Positions 27,068-36,900 are shown, numbered from the stretch's first letter. The stretch is 45,443 nucleotides of DNA from an uncultured bacterium (GCA_903862465.1 CAIOYH010000029.1:1-45443), one strand, 5' to 3'. Notes: generated by a model from the sequence alone, not told the origin. Made by a program: numbers and translations.

Positions 27068-28528
27068 ATGGGAAATATTTTAAGTGGTTTAAAACCAAGT
27101 GCCTTATGGCGCAATTTCGAGGATATATGTAGTATCCCGCATCCATCAAAATATGAAGAAAAAATGAGAGAACATGTTTTGAATTGGGCAAAAACTAATA
27201 ATTTGGCAACTTACGTTGACGAAGTAGGCAATGTAATCGTTAAAAAACCTGCTACAGCCGGTATGGAAAATCGCAAAGGTATCATTTTGCAAGCGCATCT
27301 TGATATGGTTCCTCAAAAAAACAACGACACTCCACACGACTTTCTGACCGACCCTATTGTTCCTCGCATTGATGGCGATTGGGTGAAAGCTACGGGCACC
27401 ACTTTGGGTGCAGACAATGGTTTGGGTATGGCTGCTGCGATGGCAGTGTTTGAAGCAACTGATTTGGTTCACGGACCTCTCGAAATGCTGCTTACGGTGG
27501 ATGAAGAAACAGGCATGACCGGGGCTTTTGGTTTGAAACCGGGCTTGCTGAGCGGCGACATCCTGATGAATTTGGATACAGAAGAAGAAGGCGATTTGTG
27601 TGTAGGTTGTGCAGGTGGCACCAATGCTAACATCAAATTCACCTACACCAACGAAGCTCCTGCGGCAGATGCTCAGGCATTCAAACTGACCATCAAAGGG
27701 CTCAAAGGCGGACATTCGGGTGTGGATATCAATTTGGAACGTGCCAACTCCAACAAACTTCTCAACCGTATGTTATGGCATGGTTACAACAAAATGGGAA
27801 TGCGCCTTGGCGCTATTGATGGCGGAAGTTTGCGCAATGCTATTCCTCGCGAATCTATGGCTGTAATCACCTTGCCAAAAAATCAGGTGGAGGCTTTCCA
27901 AAGTTATGTGAAAGAAATCACCGCCGTATTTATCAATGAATATAAAAATGTGGAAACCGACATCACCTTGGTGTTCGAAGCTTGCGCTATGCCTGCCAAC
28001 TTGATTGACAATGCTACCACAGGCAAACTGCTGAACGCTATCTATGCCACGCCCAATGGTGTCATCCGGGTGAGTCAGGATATGAAGGGCTTGGTGGAAA
28101 CTTCTACCAACCTTGCTATCGTGAAATCGGAAAACAATGTGATTGACATAAAATGTTTGTTGCGCAGCTCGGTGGATAGCGCTAAAGAAGATTTGGAAAA
28201 TATGTTTGCAGGTGTTTTTACTTTGGCAGGAGCCGAATGTGTGTTTGATGGGCAATATCCCGGATGGAAACCCAATTTGGATTCAGCCATTTTGAAAGAA
28301 ATGTTGGCTGCCTACGAAGCACAATTTGGCAACAAACCACACATCGGCGCCATACATGCCGGATTGGAATGTGGCTTGTTGGGCGGAGTTTACAAAAATT
28401 GGGATATGATTTCTTTCGGACCCACTATCAACTTCCCCCACTCTCCGGATGAAAAAGCAAATATTCCTTCTGTAGAAAAATTTTGGGCATTTCTGACCGA
28501 AACTTTGAAGAATGCTCCTATGAAGTAG
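27068..28528 (+). CDS. pepD: Aminoacyl-histidine dipeptidase (PepD, M20 family)
   Basis: The 486-aa metallopeptidase matches PepD of family M20: ILQAHLDMVPQ with metal-binding His77, TTLGADNGLGMAAAMA with the bridging Asp116, VDEETGMTGAFGL with catalytic and metal-binding Glu residues, and a dimerisation lid with IKGLKGGHSGVDINLERANS. The C-terminal part has IHAGLECGLL with another metal ligand. It hydrolyses dipeptides such as beta-Ala-His and other Xaa-His peptides in the cytosol. Length is normal. The gene stands alone, divergent from the sigma gene, with a strong terminator at 28622-28656. Confidence 0.95.
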   Translation: MGNILSGLKPSALWRNFEDICSIPHPSKYEEKMREHVLNWAKTNNLATYVDEVGNVIVKKPATAGMENRKGIILQAHLDMVPQKNNDTPHDFLTDPIVPRIDGDWVKATGTTLGADNGLGMAAAMAVFEATDLVHGPLEMLLTVDEETGMTGAFGLKPGLLSGDILMNLDTEEEGDLCVGCAGGTNANIKFTYTNEAPAADAQAFKLTIKGLKGGHSGVDINLERANSNKLLNRMLWHGYNKMGMRLGAIDGGSLRNAIPRESMAVITLPKNQVEAFQSYVKEITAVFINEYKNVETDITLVFEACAMPANLIDNATTGKLLNAIYATPNGVIRVSQDMKGLVETSTNLAIVKSENNVIDIKCLLRSSVDSAKEDLENMFAGVFTLAGAECVFDGQYPGWKPNLDSAILKEMLAAYEAQFGNKPHIGAIHAGLECGLLGGVYKNWDMISFGPTINFPHSPDEKANIPSVEKFWAFLTETLKNAPMK

Positions 28529-28536
28529 GAAATTCA

Positions 28537-28605
28537 TCAAGTACTTAAAGTGCCTAAAGTATTTAAAGTGCCTAAAGTACTTGGAGTACTTAAAGTTCAT
28601 CAAGT
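28537..28605. repeat. 9-bp tandem repeat
   Basis: Eight or so 9-bp units of the type AAGTACTTA, AAGTGCCTA and AAGTATTTA follow the pepD stop codon. They cannot be coding for pepD and resemble other short-period repeats in the intergenic regions. Confidence 0.85.
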
Positions 28606-28621
28606 TTTAATTTATAAAGAA

Positions 28622-28656
28622 AAAAGGCTTGCCTATGTTTTGGGGGCAAGCCTTTT
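28622..28656. terminator. Strong hairpin terminator after pepD
   Basis: AAAAGGCTTGCC (28622-28633) pairs perfectly with GGCAAGCCTTTT (28645-28656) around an 11-base loop. With A-rich sequence before and T-rich after the stem it could work in both directions. Confidence 0.92.
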
Positions 28657-28675
28657 GTTTTATGGAAACTTCACA

Positions 28676-28722
28676 AACAGGCACAGCCTGTTGGAATATC
28701 TTTGACTAAGGTGGAACCTTAG
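28676..28722. repeat. Two small perfect hairpins
   Basis: AACAGGC-ACA-GCCTGTT (28676-28692) and CTAAGGT-GGA-ACCTTAG (28706-28722) each have a 7-bp stem and a 3-base loop. They lie between the pepD terminator and the DUF433 gene; neither is followed by a T run. Confidence 0.8.
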
Positions 28723-28760
28723 CCAAACTTAAATTGTGTTTATCTATAACCTCAAATCAA
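28709..28760. repeat. Dispersed repeat, copy 1
   Basis: This stretch, containing GCCAAACTTAAATTG and CTATAACCTCAAATCAA, is closely matched by 29829-29882. The two copies flank the DUF433 gene and the outer-membrane-type gene in direct orientation. Confidence 0.75.
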
Positions 28761-28773
28761 ATGGTGAATTTCA

Positions 28774-29001
28774 TTAAGCACTTATTTTAAGAGAATACCC
28801 CGACAAGTATAGCTTGGCAAAATTTAAACTTGCCAATATATCTTCTCTTTCCAATTCTTTATGGTCGTCAATAATTTGTTCAATAGTCATGCCTGAGCCA
28901 AGCATGTCTATTATAACCTCAACAGGCCATCTCATGTTACGAATGCATGGCTTACCATGGCATATCTCAGTGTTTATTGTAATTCTATCTAAATAATTCA
29001 T
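28774..29001 (-). CDS. DUF433 domain-containing protein (antitoxin-like)
   Basis: The 75-aa protein matches DUF433 end to end: RITINTEICHGKPCIRNMRW, then WPVEVIIDMLGSGMTIEQI and ERDI-like EREDILASLNFA. The family folds as a small winged-helix protein and is usually the antitoxin partner of a DUF5615/PIN-like (Mut7-C) toxin encoded directly downstream. Here the 245 bases downstream hold only repeats and a terminator, so the partner is missing. A TAATTTTG promoter box lies 16 bases upstream of its start. Confidence 0.88.
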   Translation of the reverse strand: MNYLDRITINTEICHGKPCIRNMRWPVEVIIDMLGSGMTIEQIIDDHKELEREDILASLNFAKLYLSGYSLKISA

Positions 29002-29017
29002 TGATTCATTTTTTTTA

Positions 29018-29025
29018 CAAAATTA
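29018..29025 (-). promoter_or_regulatory. -7 box of the DUF433 gene
   Basis: TAATTTTG on the minus strand matches TAnnTTTG, 16 bases before the start codon. Confidence 0.6.
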
Positions 29026-29078
29026 CAAATAAATATTTATTTCTATAGAAAAATCTTCTATTCGTCCTTAAAAATCAC

Positions 29079-29086
29079 TACCTTTG
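29079..29086 (+). promoter_or_regulatory. -7 box of the outer-membrane-type gene
   Basis: TACCTTTG matches TAnnTTTG, 64 bases upstream of the ATG at 29151. Confidence 0.55.
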
Positions 29087-29150
29087 TTCCTGATTTCATT
29101 ATTTCAACCATGCAATCACGATACTATTATTAATGTAAAAAACTTATACC

Positions 29151-29822
29151 ATGAAAAAGTCAATCAACGTGCTGCTTTTGGCGATGCTTATGCCATTTCT
29201 TTCGAATCATCTGTATGCTCAAGATGGTGGTTTGAAACGGGAGTTTGGTTTATCGGTGGGGGGATTCACCAATTTTCCTGTGAACCAAAATTATTTAAAA
29301 GACAATATTAAAGTTGTTTCGCTTGCGCCTTATGTTAAGGTAGGCAAACATGAATTCTATGCGGGATTTTTATATCCGATTAAATCGCCCGGTTTATATT
29401 CAGGGGCAAATATACACCCTCAACTAAGTGCATTGGCAGGCTACAAATTCTATCTATTCAATATTGCAGGAAGAGAAAATCTATACCTGAATTATTCGTT
29501 TCAATATTTAAGATTTCGGGGAATCTACGAGACGAAAGACCCTGTCACTAACCATACTATTATTTATAATGACACGCCTACCTATATAAATAATGTAATC
29601 AGTTTAGGATATGTTGTATATTTTGACCGAAACCAACGCTTTGGATTTTATTATACTCTTGGATATGTAATTTCGCAGATTAGTTATCTACCTTATAATT
29701 GGAATGATTTACGAATGGACAGAATTTGGCATACTGAATACATTTGGGATCATCTTAGCACCAACATCGGCTTTAGTTTCAAACTAAAATCTTTCGACAA
29801 GAAAATGCCGAAAGGAAATTAA
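29151..29822 (+). CDS. Exported protein, probable outer-membrane beta-barrel
   Basis: The 223-aa product has a signal peptide (1-23, ending HLYAQ) and then alternating short strands rich in Y, F and G: FGLSVGGFTNF, LAPYVKVGKHEFYAGFLYP, LYLNYSFQYLRFRG, RFGFYYTLGYV and TNIGFSFKLKSF. This spacing fits an eight- to ten-strand barrel, although the final strand does not end at the terminal aromatic residue as barrels often do. No family name can be given. It stands alone, divergent from the DUF433 gene and flanked by the two copies of a dispersed repeat. Confidence 0.6.
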   Translation: MKKSINVLLLAMLMPFLSNHLYAQDGGLKREFGLSVGGFTNFPVNQNYLKDNIKVVSLAPYVKVGKHEFYAGFLYPIKSPGLYSGANIHPQLSALAGYKFYLFNIAGRENLYLNYSFQYLRFRGIYETKDPVTNHTIIYNDTPTYINNVISLGYVVYFDRNQRFGFYYTLGYVISQISYLPYNWNDLRMDRIWHTEYIWDHLSTNIGFSFKLKSFDKKMPKGN

Positions 29823-29828
29823 GGCAAC

Positions 29829-29882
29829 AAGGGAGGAATCTTTGCCAAACCTAAATTGTTTTTTTTCTATAACCTCAGCTCA
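29829..29882. repeat. Dispersed repeat, copy 2
   Basis: Contains GCCAAACCTAAATTG and CTATAACCTCAGCTCAA and aligns with 28709-28760 with few differences, in the same orientation. Confidence 0.75.
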
Positions 29883-30046
29883 ACGGGGATTTGGCGATTT
29901 TATGTAATTTTAAAATAGGTGAGTTATCTTAGCTCAGCAGTGCACTGGGATATGCTGATTCAAATGAAAAAATATCGAAGTTTGCAAGATGCTAACTTAT
30001 TTTCGAGTGGATGAAAAGAGCGGTGAAATGTTTTTTCTTCTTAATA

Positions 30047-30258
30047 GAATGAATCGAGCATGAGCTCGAATGAATCGAGCACGAGCTCGAATGCAATCGA
30101 GCACGAGCTGGAATGTTTCGGGCATGAGCTGGAATGATTCGAGCACGAGCTAGAATGATTCGGGCATGAGCTGGAATGATTCGAGCATGAGCTGGAATGC
30201 AATCGAGCATGAGCTGGAATGATTCGAGCATGAGCTGGAATGATTCGAGCTTAAGCTG
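30047..30258. repeat. 21/22-bp tandem array, 10 units
   Basis: Units of the type GAATGATTCGAGCATGAGCT plus one base repeat about ten times. Eight units are 21 bp and two (those starting GAATGCAATCG) are 22 bp. The 22-bp units shift the reading frame, so the heptapeptide-like frame on the minus strand is not maintained, which argues against coding. Variants exchange GAGCATGAGC, GAGCACGAGC and GGGCATGAGC. Confidence 0.92.
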
Positions 30259-30648
30259 GATTGGAACAATTTTGAGGTTTGAAGGTTGGCGTTAATGCCA
30301 AAACAGTCTAATATAAAGGATGATAGAGAAGGATAGTTACGATTCCTGAAGATAGCCCTTTGGCACGCGCGTGAGGGATTGGAACGTAAAGCCCACAGGA
30401 GCGCTTCTTCGCGCTCCGAGGACTTGGAGAGTAAAGCCCGACCCCGACATTTTCTGTCGGGGGCACGCCCAAAAGAAAAAGATCCAAATCCCAAGATCCA
30501 AATCCCAAATTCCAAGGATTGCACTCTACGAATTACGAATGGGCGAATTACGAATATGGAGGCAGTGTTTCTTAGTGCTCTCCGTGCCTCCGTGCTTATT
30601 TCTTCTTCTCAAAAAAATCTTTTTTCCTTCCATTCCAAAAAGTTTTTG
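30259..30648. repeat. Non-coding mosaic of dispersed repeats and hairpins
   Basis: Two perfect hairpins are present: GGAGCGC-TTCTTC-GCGCTCC (30398-30417) and CCCCGACA-TTTTC-TGTCGGGG (30442-30462), each linked to a GTAAAGCCC phrase. CCAAATCCCAAGATCCAAAT near 30484 is a short tandem. TACGAATTACGAAT at 30527-30540 belongs to the family of 9980, and TTAGTGCTCTCCGTGCCTCC near 30573 to the 8-bp family of 32825-33225. No gene is seen. Confidence 0.75.
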
Positions 30649-30656
30649 TAAGTTTG
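30649..30656 (+). promoter_or_regulatory. -7 box of recG
   Basis: TAAGTTTG matches TAnnTTTG. Transcription would start a few bases further on, after the in-frame ATG at 30658, which supports the later start codons at 30706 or 30709. Confidence 0.6.
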
Positions 30657-30705
30657 TATGTTCCATAAAATATATAACCATTCAGCTAATTCAAAAATAT
30701 TTGCC

Positions 30706-32817
30706 ATGATGCTTCAAGTTTTTTTAGAGACTCCCATCGAATATTGCAAAGGCGTTGGTCCGGTGCGTGGCGAATTGTTTAAGAAAGAACTCGCCATTTT
30801 CACGTTCGGGGATTTGCTGAATTTGTTTCCGTTTCGCTATGTGGACAAAACTAAGTTTCAGAAAATTGTGGACATCAAAGACGATGCGTCGTATGTGCAG
30901 TTGAAAGGTAGGATACGTTCGGCGCAGTTGGTGGGCGTGGGCAGAAGTATGCGGTTGGTGGCGAATTTGAGGGATGAGACGGGCGAGATTGAGTTGGTGT
31001 GGTTCAATGGCGCCAAATGGATGGTGGATAAAGTGGTGGCGGGGGTGGAGTGTATCGTATATGGCAAGCCGACGGTGTTTAACAACAAACTCAATATCAC
31101 GCACCCCGAATTCGAAACCCTACAGATGGACGAGCTGCCGACACGCGCCCTGACGCTTTACCCCTTCTATTCTTCGACGGAGAAACTCAAAACGCGCGGC
31201 TTGGACAGCAAAGGCATCTCGAAGGTGGTGCGCAAAATTTTGGACGATGCCGCAGGGAAAATCCCCGAGATACTTTCGGAGGATATCATCCAAAAACTCA
31301 AGCTCCCCTCGCGCGAGGAAGCTATCTTCAACATACATTTCCCCGATGATTTCCAAAAACTGAACCGAGCCACGGCACGCCTCAAATTCGATGAGTTATT
31401 TTTTGTGCAATTGCGTTTGGTGAAGCTGAAACTGTATCGCGCCAAAAAAAGTAAAGGGAATGTGTTTTCGACGGTGGGCAGCAACCTCAACGATTTTTAT
31501 TTCAAAGCGCTGCCGTTTCCGCTCACCGAGGCGCAGAAACGTGTGATAAAAGAAATCCGTAAAGATATGGCGTCGGGCAAACAGATGAATCGTTTGTTGC
31601 AGGGGGATGTGGGCAGCGGCAAAACTTTGGTGGCGCTGATGTGTATGCTCATCGCCTTGGACAATGGTTTCCAATCATGCATCATGGCGCCTACGGAGAT
31701 ATTGGCGTTTCAACATTTCAAAACCCTGCAACGTTTCCTTGCCAATTTGGCGATTAAAGTGGAGCTGCTGACAGGCTCGACCAAAACTGCCAAGCGCAGA
31801 GAGATTTTGGCGGGCATACAGTCGGGCGAAATCAGCATCCTGATTGGCACCCATGCGTTGATAGAAGATGTGGTGGTGTTCCATAAGTTGGGCTTCGCGG
31901 TGATTGACGAGCAACATCGTTTCGGCGTTGCCCAACGAGCCAAGCTATGGGAAAAAGGCGAGTTGCCGCCACATATTTTGGTGATGACCGCCACACCCAT
32001 CCCCCGAACCTTAGCGATGACGGTGTATGGGGATTTGGATATTTCGGTGATAGATGAATTGCCCCCGGGCAGGAAATCGGTGAAGACCTTGCATTATTAC
32101 GATTCAAACCGTTTGAAGGTCTTTGGATTTATGAAGGAACAAATACGGGCGGGCAGGCAGATTTATGTGGTGTATCCCTTGATACATGAGTCGGAGACCT
32201 TAGATTTGAAACACCTGATGGAAGGCTACGACGCCATAGTGCGCGATTTTCCGTTGCCCGATTATGCCATCAGCATGGTGCACGGGCAGATGAAAACCAA
32301 GGAAAAGGAGTATGAGATGGGGCGTTTTGTGAAAGGCGAAACCAATATCATGGTAGCCACCACGGTGATAGAAGTGGGTGTGGATGTTCCCAACGCGTCG
32401 GTGATGATAATAGAAAATGCAGAGCGTTTTGGTTTGTCGCAGTTGCATCAGCTTCGCGGGAGGGTGGGCAGAGGCGCCGACCAATCGTATTGCATCCTAA
32501 TGACGTCGTTCAAAGTGTCGAGTGACGCCAAACAACGTATCAACACCATGCTCGAAACCTCCGATGGGTTCGTGATAGCCGAAGCCGACCTGCGCCTGAG
32601 AGGTCCGGGCAACATCGAAGGTTTGCAACAAAGCGGCATAGCCGACCTGCATATAGCCGACATAGTGAAAGACGAAAAGATATTGAAATATGCGCGCCAA
32701 ATCGCCATCGAATTGCTTCAAGACGACCCCGAAATAGAACTGCCAAGCAACCTGCCGATAAAAACCTATATCCGCCAAGAAAACAAACGGAAAGGTTCGT
32801 GGGGAATGATTAGCTAA
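30706..32817 (+). CDS. recG: ATP-dependent DNA helicase RecG
   Basis: The 703-aa protein has the N-terminal wedge/OB domain (ETPIEYCKGVGPVRG; VQLKGRIRSAQ, region 20-170), then helicase motif I GDVGSGKT (about 296-304), motif II DEQHRFG (about 400), motif III TATPIPRTLAM, and the C-terminal TTVIEVGVDVP with QLHQLRGRVGRG. RecG remodels stalled forks and Holliday junctions. Length agrees with E. coli RecG (693 aa). An upstream in-frame ATG at 30658 sits at the promoter and adds 16 non-conserved residues, so I use 30706; the ATG at 30709 is an equal alternative. It is monocistronic, followed by a long repeat field. Confidence 0.96.
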   Translation: MMLQVFLETPIEYCKGVGPVRGELFKKELAIFTFGDLLNLFPFRYVDKTKFQKIVDIKDDASYVQLKGRIRSAQLVGVGRSMRLVANLRDETGEIELVWFNGAKWMVDKVVAGVECIVYGKPTVFNNKLNITHPEFETLQMDELPTRALTLYPFYSSTEKLKTRGLDSKGISKVVRKILDDAAGKIPEILSEDIIQKLKLPSREEAIFNIHFPDDFQKLNRATARLKFDELFFVQLRLVKLKLYRAKKSKGNVFSTVGSNLNDFYFKALPFPLTEAQKRVIKEIRKDMASGKQMNRLLQGDVGSGKTLVALMCMLIALDNGFQSCIMAPTEILAFQHFKTLQRFLANLAIKVELLTGSTKTAKRREILAGIQSGEISILIGTHALIEDVVVFHKLGFAVIDEQHRFGVAQRAKLWEKGELPPHILVMTATPIPRTLAMTVYGDLDISVIDELPPGRKSVKTLHYYDSNRLKVFGFMKEQIRAGRQIYVVYPLIHESETLDLKHLMEGYDAIVRDFPLPDYAISMVHGQMKTKEKEYEMGRFVKGETNIMVATTVIEVGVDVPNASVMIIENAERFGLSQLHQLRGRVGRGADQSYCILMTSFKVSSDAKQRINTMLETSDGFVIAEADLRLRGPGNIEGLQQSGIADLHIADIVKDEKILKYARQIAIELLQDDPEIELPSNLPIKTYIRQENKRKGSWGMIS

Positions 32818-32824
32818 ACACGAA

Positions 32825-33225
32825 GAAAAAAAATACGCCACTACGGCACAAAGGCACGAAGACACTAAGACACGAAGGCACAAAGACACGAAGGCACTAA
32901 GGCACTAAGGCTCTAAGACACTAAGACACTAAGGCACAAAGACACGAAGGCGCGAAGATGCGAATGTAAGAGCTTTGTGTTTCTTAGTGTCTTTGTGGTT
33001 AAGTTTTGACTTGATTAAACTTTGTGTCTTCGTGTCTTTGTGTCTTTGTGGTTAAGTTTTTACTTTTTTAAACTTTGTGTTTCTTTGAGTCTTTGTGTCT
33101 TCGTGCTAAGGTTTTGACTTCTTTAAACTTTGTGTTTCTTTGAGTCTTTGTGTCTTCGTGCTAAGGTTTTGACTTCTTTAAACTTTGTGTTTCTTTGTGT
33201 CTTCGTGTCTTTGTGGCAAGGTTTT
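32825..33225. repeat. 8-bp repeat field with inverted arms and 53-55-bp higher-order repeats
   Basis: From about 32840 to 32960 the sequence is a run of about 15 units with consensus AAGRCACN (for example AAGACACG, AAGGCACT, AAGGCACA). From about 32975 on the complementary pattern (CTTTGTGT, CTTCGTGT) appears, so the two arms could pair. The right arm is itself organised in larger units beginning AACTTTGTGT at 33018, 33071, 33126 and 33181. Similar short copies occur at 18840, 30573, 45030 and 45286. No gene lies between recG and the transferase gene. Confidence 0.9.
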
Positions 33226-33238
33226 GATGGCGCAAAGC

Positions 33239-33267
33239 TTGAGTTCTCTTTTTTTTGACTATCTTTG
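33239..33267 (+). promoter_or_regulatory. Primary-sigma promoter of the transferase-metH-metF operon
   Basis: TTG at 33239-33241 and TATCTTTG at 33260-33267, separated by 18 bases, fit the Bacteroidota -33/-7 pattern. The -7 box lies 16 bases before the ATG at 33284, so the leader is very short. It also rules out the longer in-frame start at 33185. Confidence 0.7.
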
Positions 33268-33283
33268 CACGAAATTTCGACCC

Positions 33284-33934
33284 ATGCCTGTATTATTTAA
33301 GAAACACCTAAATAACGACACCCTGATAGGTGTTTGGCACATCACCGAAACTGCAGAAGAACTTTTGACCCTTGCGAACCTCAACGAGCGCGAACAACAC
33401 ACGCTCGAGACCTATAAAAACGAAAATCGCAAGAAACAATGGCTGAGTTATCGTGCTTTGATTCGTGAGTTGGTGGAAGAAAACTATCATATCACCTACA
33501 CCGACTTTGGCAAACCTTTTCTGCAAATCAGCAAAAAGAACAAACACGTCTCCATTTCTCATGCAGGCACCTACGCCGCTGTTATCATCAACGAATTTTT
33601 TCCTGTCGGGATAGATATAGAGAAGTCCTCACCACGAATCGTTCGCGTTTCCCAACGTTTTCTTTCGGATGATGAATTGGGATTTATGGATCCGGCAAAT
33701 CATCTGAACCATCTCACCATTTGTTGGACCGCCAAAGAAGCTTTGTTTAAACTTCATGGCAACACCTGCCCCGATTTCAAAGAACAGATTCCCCTCACCC
33801 CTTTCGCCTTTTGCGAAACAGGCGAAATTGACAGCCAAATCATTTTAGACGACACAACAGAAGCCTATAAGGTGTATTTTACTAAAATAAACGACTATTT
33901 TTTGGCGTTTGTAACCGATACAAAAAAAGGATGA
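33284..33934 (+). CDS. 4'-phosphopantetheinyl transferase superfamily protein
   Basis: The 216-aa enzyme has the two family signatures VGIDIEK (about 108-114; Mg2+-binding Asp and Glu) and WTAKEALFKLHG (about 147-158; Trp, Lys, Glu, Lys). It attaches the phosphopantetheine arm of CoA to a carrier-protein serine. Its size falls near the Sfp group rather than the short AcpS group. I placed the start at 33284 because an earlier frame start lies in the repeat field upstream of the promoter. Its stop overlaps the metH start by four bases (ATGA), so both are co-translated, although no biochemical link between the two is known. Confidence 0.92.
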   Translation: MPVLFKKHLNNDTLIGVWHITETAEELLTLANLNEREQHTLETYKNENRKKQWLSYRALIRELVEENYHITYTDFGKPFLQISKKNKHVSISHAGTYAAVIINEFFPVGIDIEKSSPRIVRVSQRFLSDDELGFMDPANHLNHLTICWTAKEALFKLHGNTCPDFKEQIPLTPFAFCETGEIDSQIILDDTTEAYKVYFTKINDYFLAFVTDTKKG

Positions 33935-36900
33935 AAAAACCGAACGATATAGCAAGTTTGTTACAAGAGCGAGTGCTCGTGCTCGATGGGGCTATGGGTT
34001 CGCTAATACAAGCCTACAGACTGAGCGAAGCTGATTTTCGTGGCGAACGTTTTGCTGACTTCCCCCACAATTTGAAAGGGAACAATGATATACTTTCCAT
34101 CACACAGCCGCAGATAATTTCGGATATACACCGCAAATATTTGGAAGCGGGCGCCGACATCATCGAAACCAACACCTTTAATTCCACCAAATACGGACAA
34201 GCTGACTACGGTACAGAGGACTTTATTTATGAAATCAACCTCAAGGCTGCCCAAATTGCGAAGAAATTAGCTACGGAATATGCAACATTAACTCCCGACA
34301 AGCCACGTTTTGTGGCAGGTTCAGTAGGTCCCACCAACAAAATGCTTTCCCTGTCAACGGAGTCCGATGCCGCCTCCGAACAAACAATCACCTATATGGA
34401 ATTGGCAGATTCTTATGCCGAGCAATATCGTGGGTTGATAGATGGGGGTGTTGATTTGATTATCATCGAAACTATCTTTGATGGACTGAACGCTAAAGCT
34501 GCCATCTTTGCTTTGGAAGAAGTGTTTGCAGAGAAAGACATCCGTTTGCCGCTCATCCTTTCGATGACCATCAATGGCAGCGAAGGCAGAATCCTTTCGG
34601 GACAAACTTTGGAAGCTGTTGTGGCAAGTCTGAGTCATGCACAACCTTTAGCTTTTGGCTTGAACTGTTCCTTTGGAGCCAAACAAATGCTGCCCTTTGT
34701 CGAGCAATTAGCCGCCGCGACTTCTGCCTTTATTTGTATCTATCCCAACGCCGGTTTGCCCAACAATTTCGGATACTACGACGAAACGCCAACCACCATG
34801 GCGGAAAACATACAAACACTTTTCGACAAACAAGTGCTGAATATTATTGGCGGATGTTGCGGTACTACGCCCGAACATATTGAAGCAATAGCAATGGGTG
34901 CAGCGAAAGCAAAGCCACGGATTCCCTCACCAAAGAAAACAATTACCACGCTTGCCGGACTCGAAGTGCAAGAAATATCGAAAGAAAAGAACTTTATCAA
35001 CATAGGCGAACGAACCAATGTGGCAGGCAGCATAAAGTTTGCGAAGCTCATCCGCGAGAAAAAGTATGAAGAAGCTATCAGCGTTGCCCGTCAACAGGTG
35101 GAAGCAGGTGCACAGATTATTGATATCAATTTAGATGATGCCATGTTGGATGCCATGCAAGAGATGCCGAAGTTCATCAAAATGATTTCCTCCGATTTCG
35201 AAATTGCTCGCGTTCCGTTTATGATAGATTCTTCTAAATGGGACGTATTGGAAACCGCACTACAGCATGTTCAGGGCAAACCCATCGTCAATTCCATTAG
35301 TTTAAAAGAAGGCGAAGCGGCTTTCATTGCCAAAGCAAAGCGGATAAAGATGTATGGTGCAGCCCTTGTGGTCATGGCTTTTGATGAAGAAGGACAAGCC
35401 ACATCCTACGAACGAAAAATTGCGATTTGCAAACGGGCGTATGACATCCTGACCTTACAAGTAAACTTTCCTGCGGAAGATATTATTTTTGATGCGAACG
35501 TTTTGACCATCGCCACGGGCATGGCAGAACACAATGGATTTGCTATGGATTTTATCGAATCCGTTCGATGGATAAAAGCCAATCTGCCGCATGCAAAAAC
35601 AAGTGGCGGTGTCAGCAATCTTTCTTTTTCCTTCCGTGGCAACAACGTGCTACGCGAAGCCATGCATTCGGTCTTTCTGTTTCATGCCATACATGCAGGT
35701 TTGGATATGGCAATTGTCAATGCAGGCAACCTTCCCATCTATGATGATATTCCAAAAGAGTTGTTGCAAGCCGTCGAGGATTTGATTTTAAATAAAAGAG
35801 CCGATGCTTCCGACCGTTTGATTGAACTTTCGCAACGGTATACAACTACACAAACAGAAGCAAGTTCCATTGAAGCGTGGAGAACTTTTGCAACCGACCA
35901 AAGAATAAAATACGCATTAATTAAAGGTATCAACGAATTTATTTCCTCCGACATCCAACTTTCCTATCAGGAGTTGGGGAAAGCCATTCACGTGATTGAA
36001 GGTCCGTTGATGGAAGGGATGAAAGAAGTGGGCGAGTTGTTTTCCAATGGCAAGATGTTTCTGCCCCAAGTGATAAAATCTGCCCGTGTGATGAACAATG
36101 CGGTCACCTGTCTAAAACCTTTTTTGGAACAAGAAAAAGAATCCGGCGCCACCACAAGCTCAGGCAAAATACTGTTGGCAACCGTGAAAGGCGATGTGCA
36201 CGACATCGGCAAGAATATCGTGAAAGTTGTCTTGGCATGTAACAATTATGAGATTATTGACCTTGGCGTGATGGTTTCCACTGAAAAGATTGTGGAGACT
36301 GCCCGAACTGAACACCCCGATATTATAGGTCTCAGCGGACTGATTACCCCTTCTCTTGACGAAATGATTCACATTGCACAAGAATTGACCCAAGCCGGTA
36401 TAGACATCCCTTTATTGATTGGAGGTGCTGCCACTTCGGAAGAGCATACGGCAATTCGCATCAAACCACACTTTGAAGGCAGCGTAATTCATGTGGGCGA
36501 TGCATCCCAATCCGTCACTGTCGTGAACAAACTGATGAACAAAACCAATAGAGCTGTTTTCATCCAAGAGATTAATGCAAGATACGAGACCATAGCGCAG
36601 CAATACGGCTCGAAATCAAAACAATTTATCAGCCTATCACAAGCAAGAGCAAACAAAGCAAGTTTTAGCAATTACACATCCATTCCGCCTAAAGTTACAG
36701 GCATCCAAATCATCAAAAACATTTCAATAGCAACCCTGATTCCTTTGATTAATTGGACATCCTTTTTCTATGCTTGGGGTATTCATGGTCGCTACCCCGA
36801 TATTTTCAATCATCCCATAAAAGGAAAAGAAGCCAAACAACTCTTTGAAGATGCATGCAAGATACTTTCAGAAAACATAGAAACCAATTTTTTCAACCCT

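Noticed and set aside
29992-30231. Small gene over the 21/22-bp array
   Set aside because: The two 22-bp units shift the heptapeptide frame, so the repeat is not maintained as protein.
33185-33283. Longer transferase start
   Set aside because: It begins inside the repeat field and lies upstream of the TATCTTTG promoter box, so it would not be transcribed from that promoter.
33225-33283. Cobalamin or SAM riboswitch before the metH operon
   Set aside because: Only about 16 bases separate the -7 box from the start codon, which is too short for a riboswitch.
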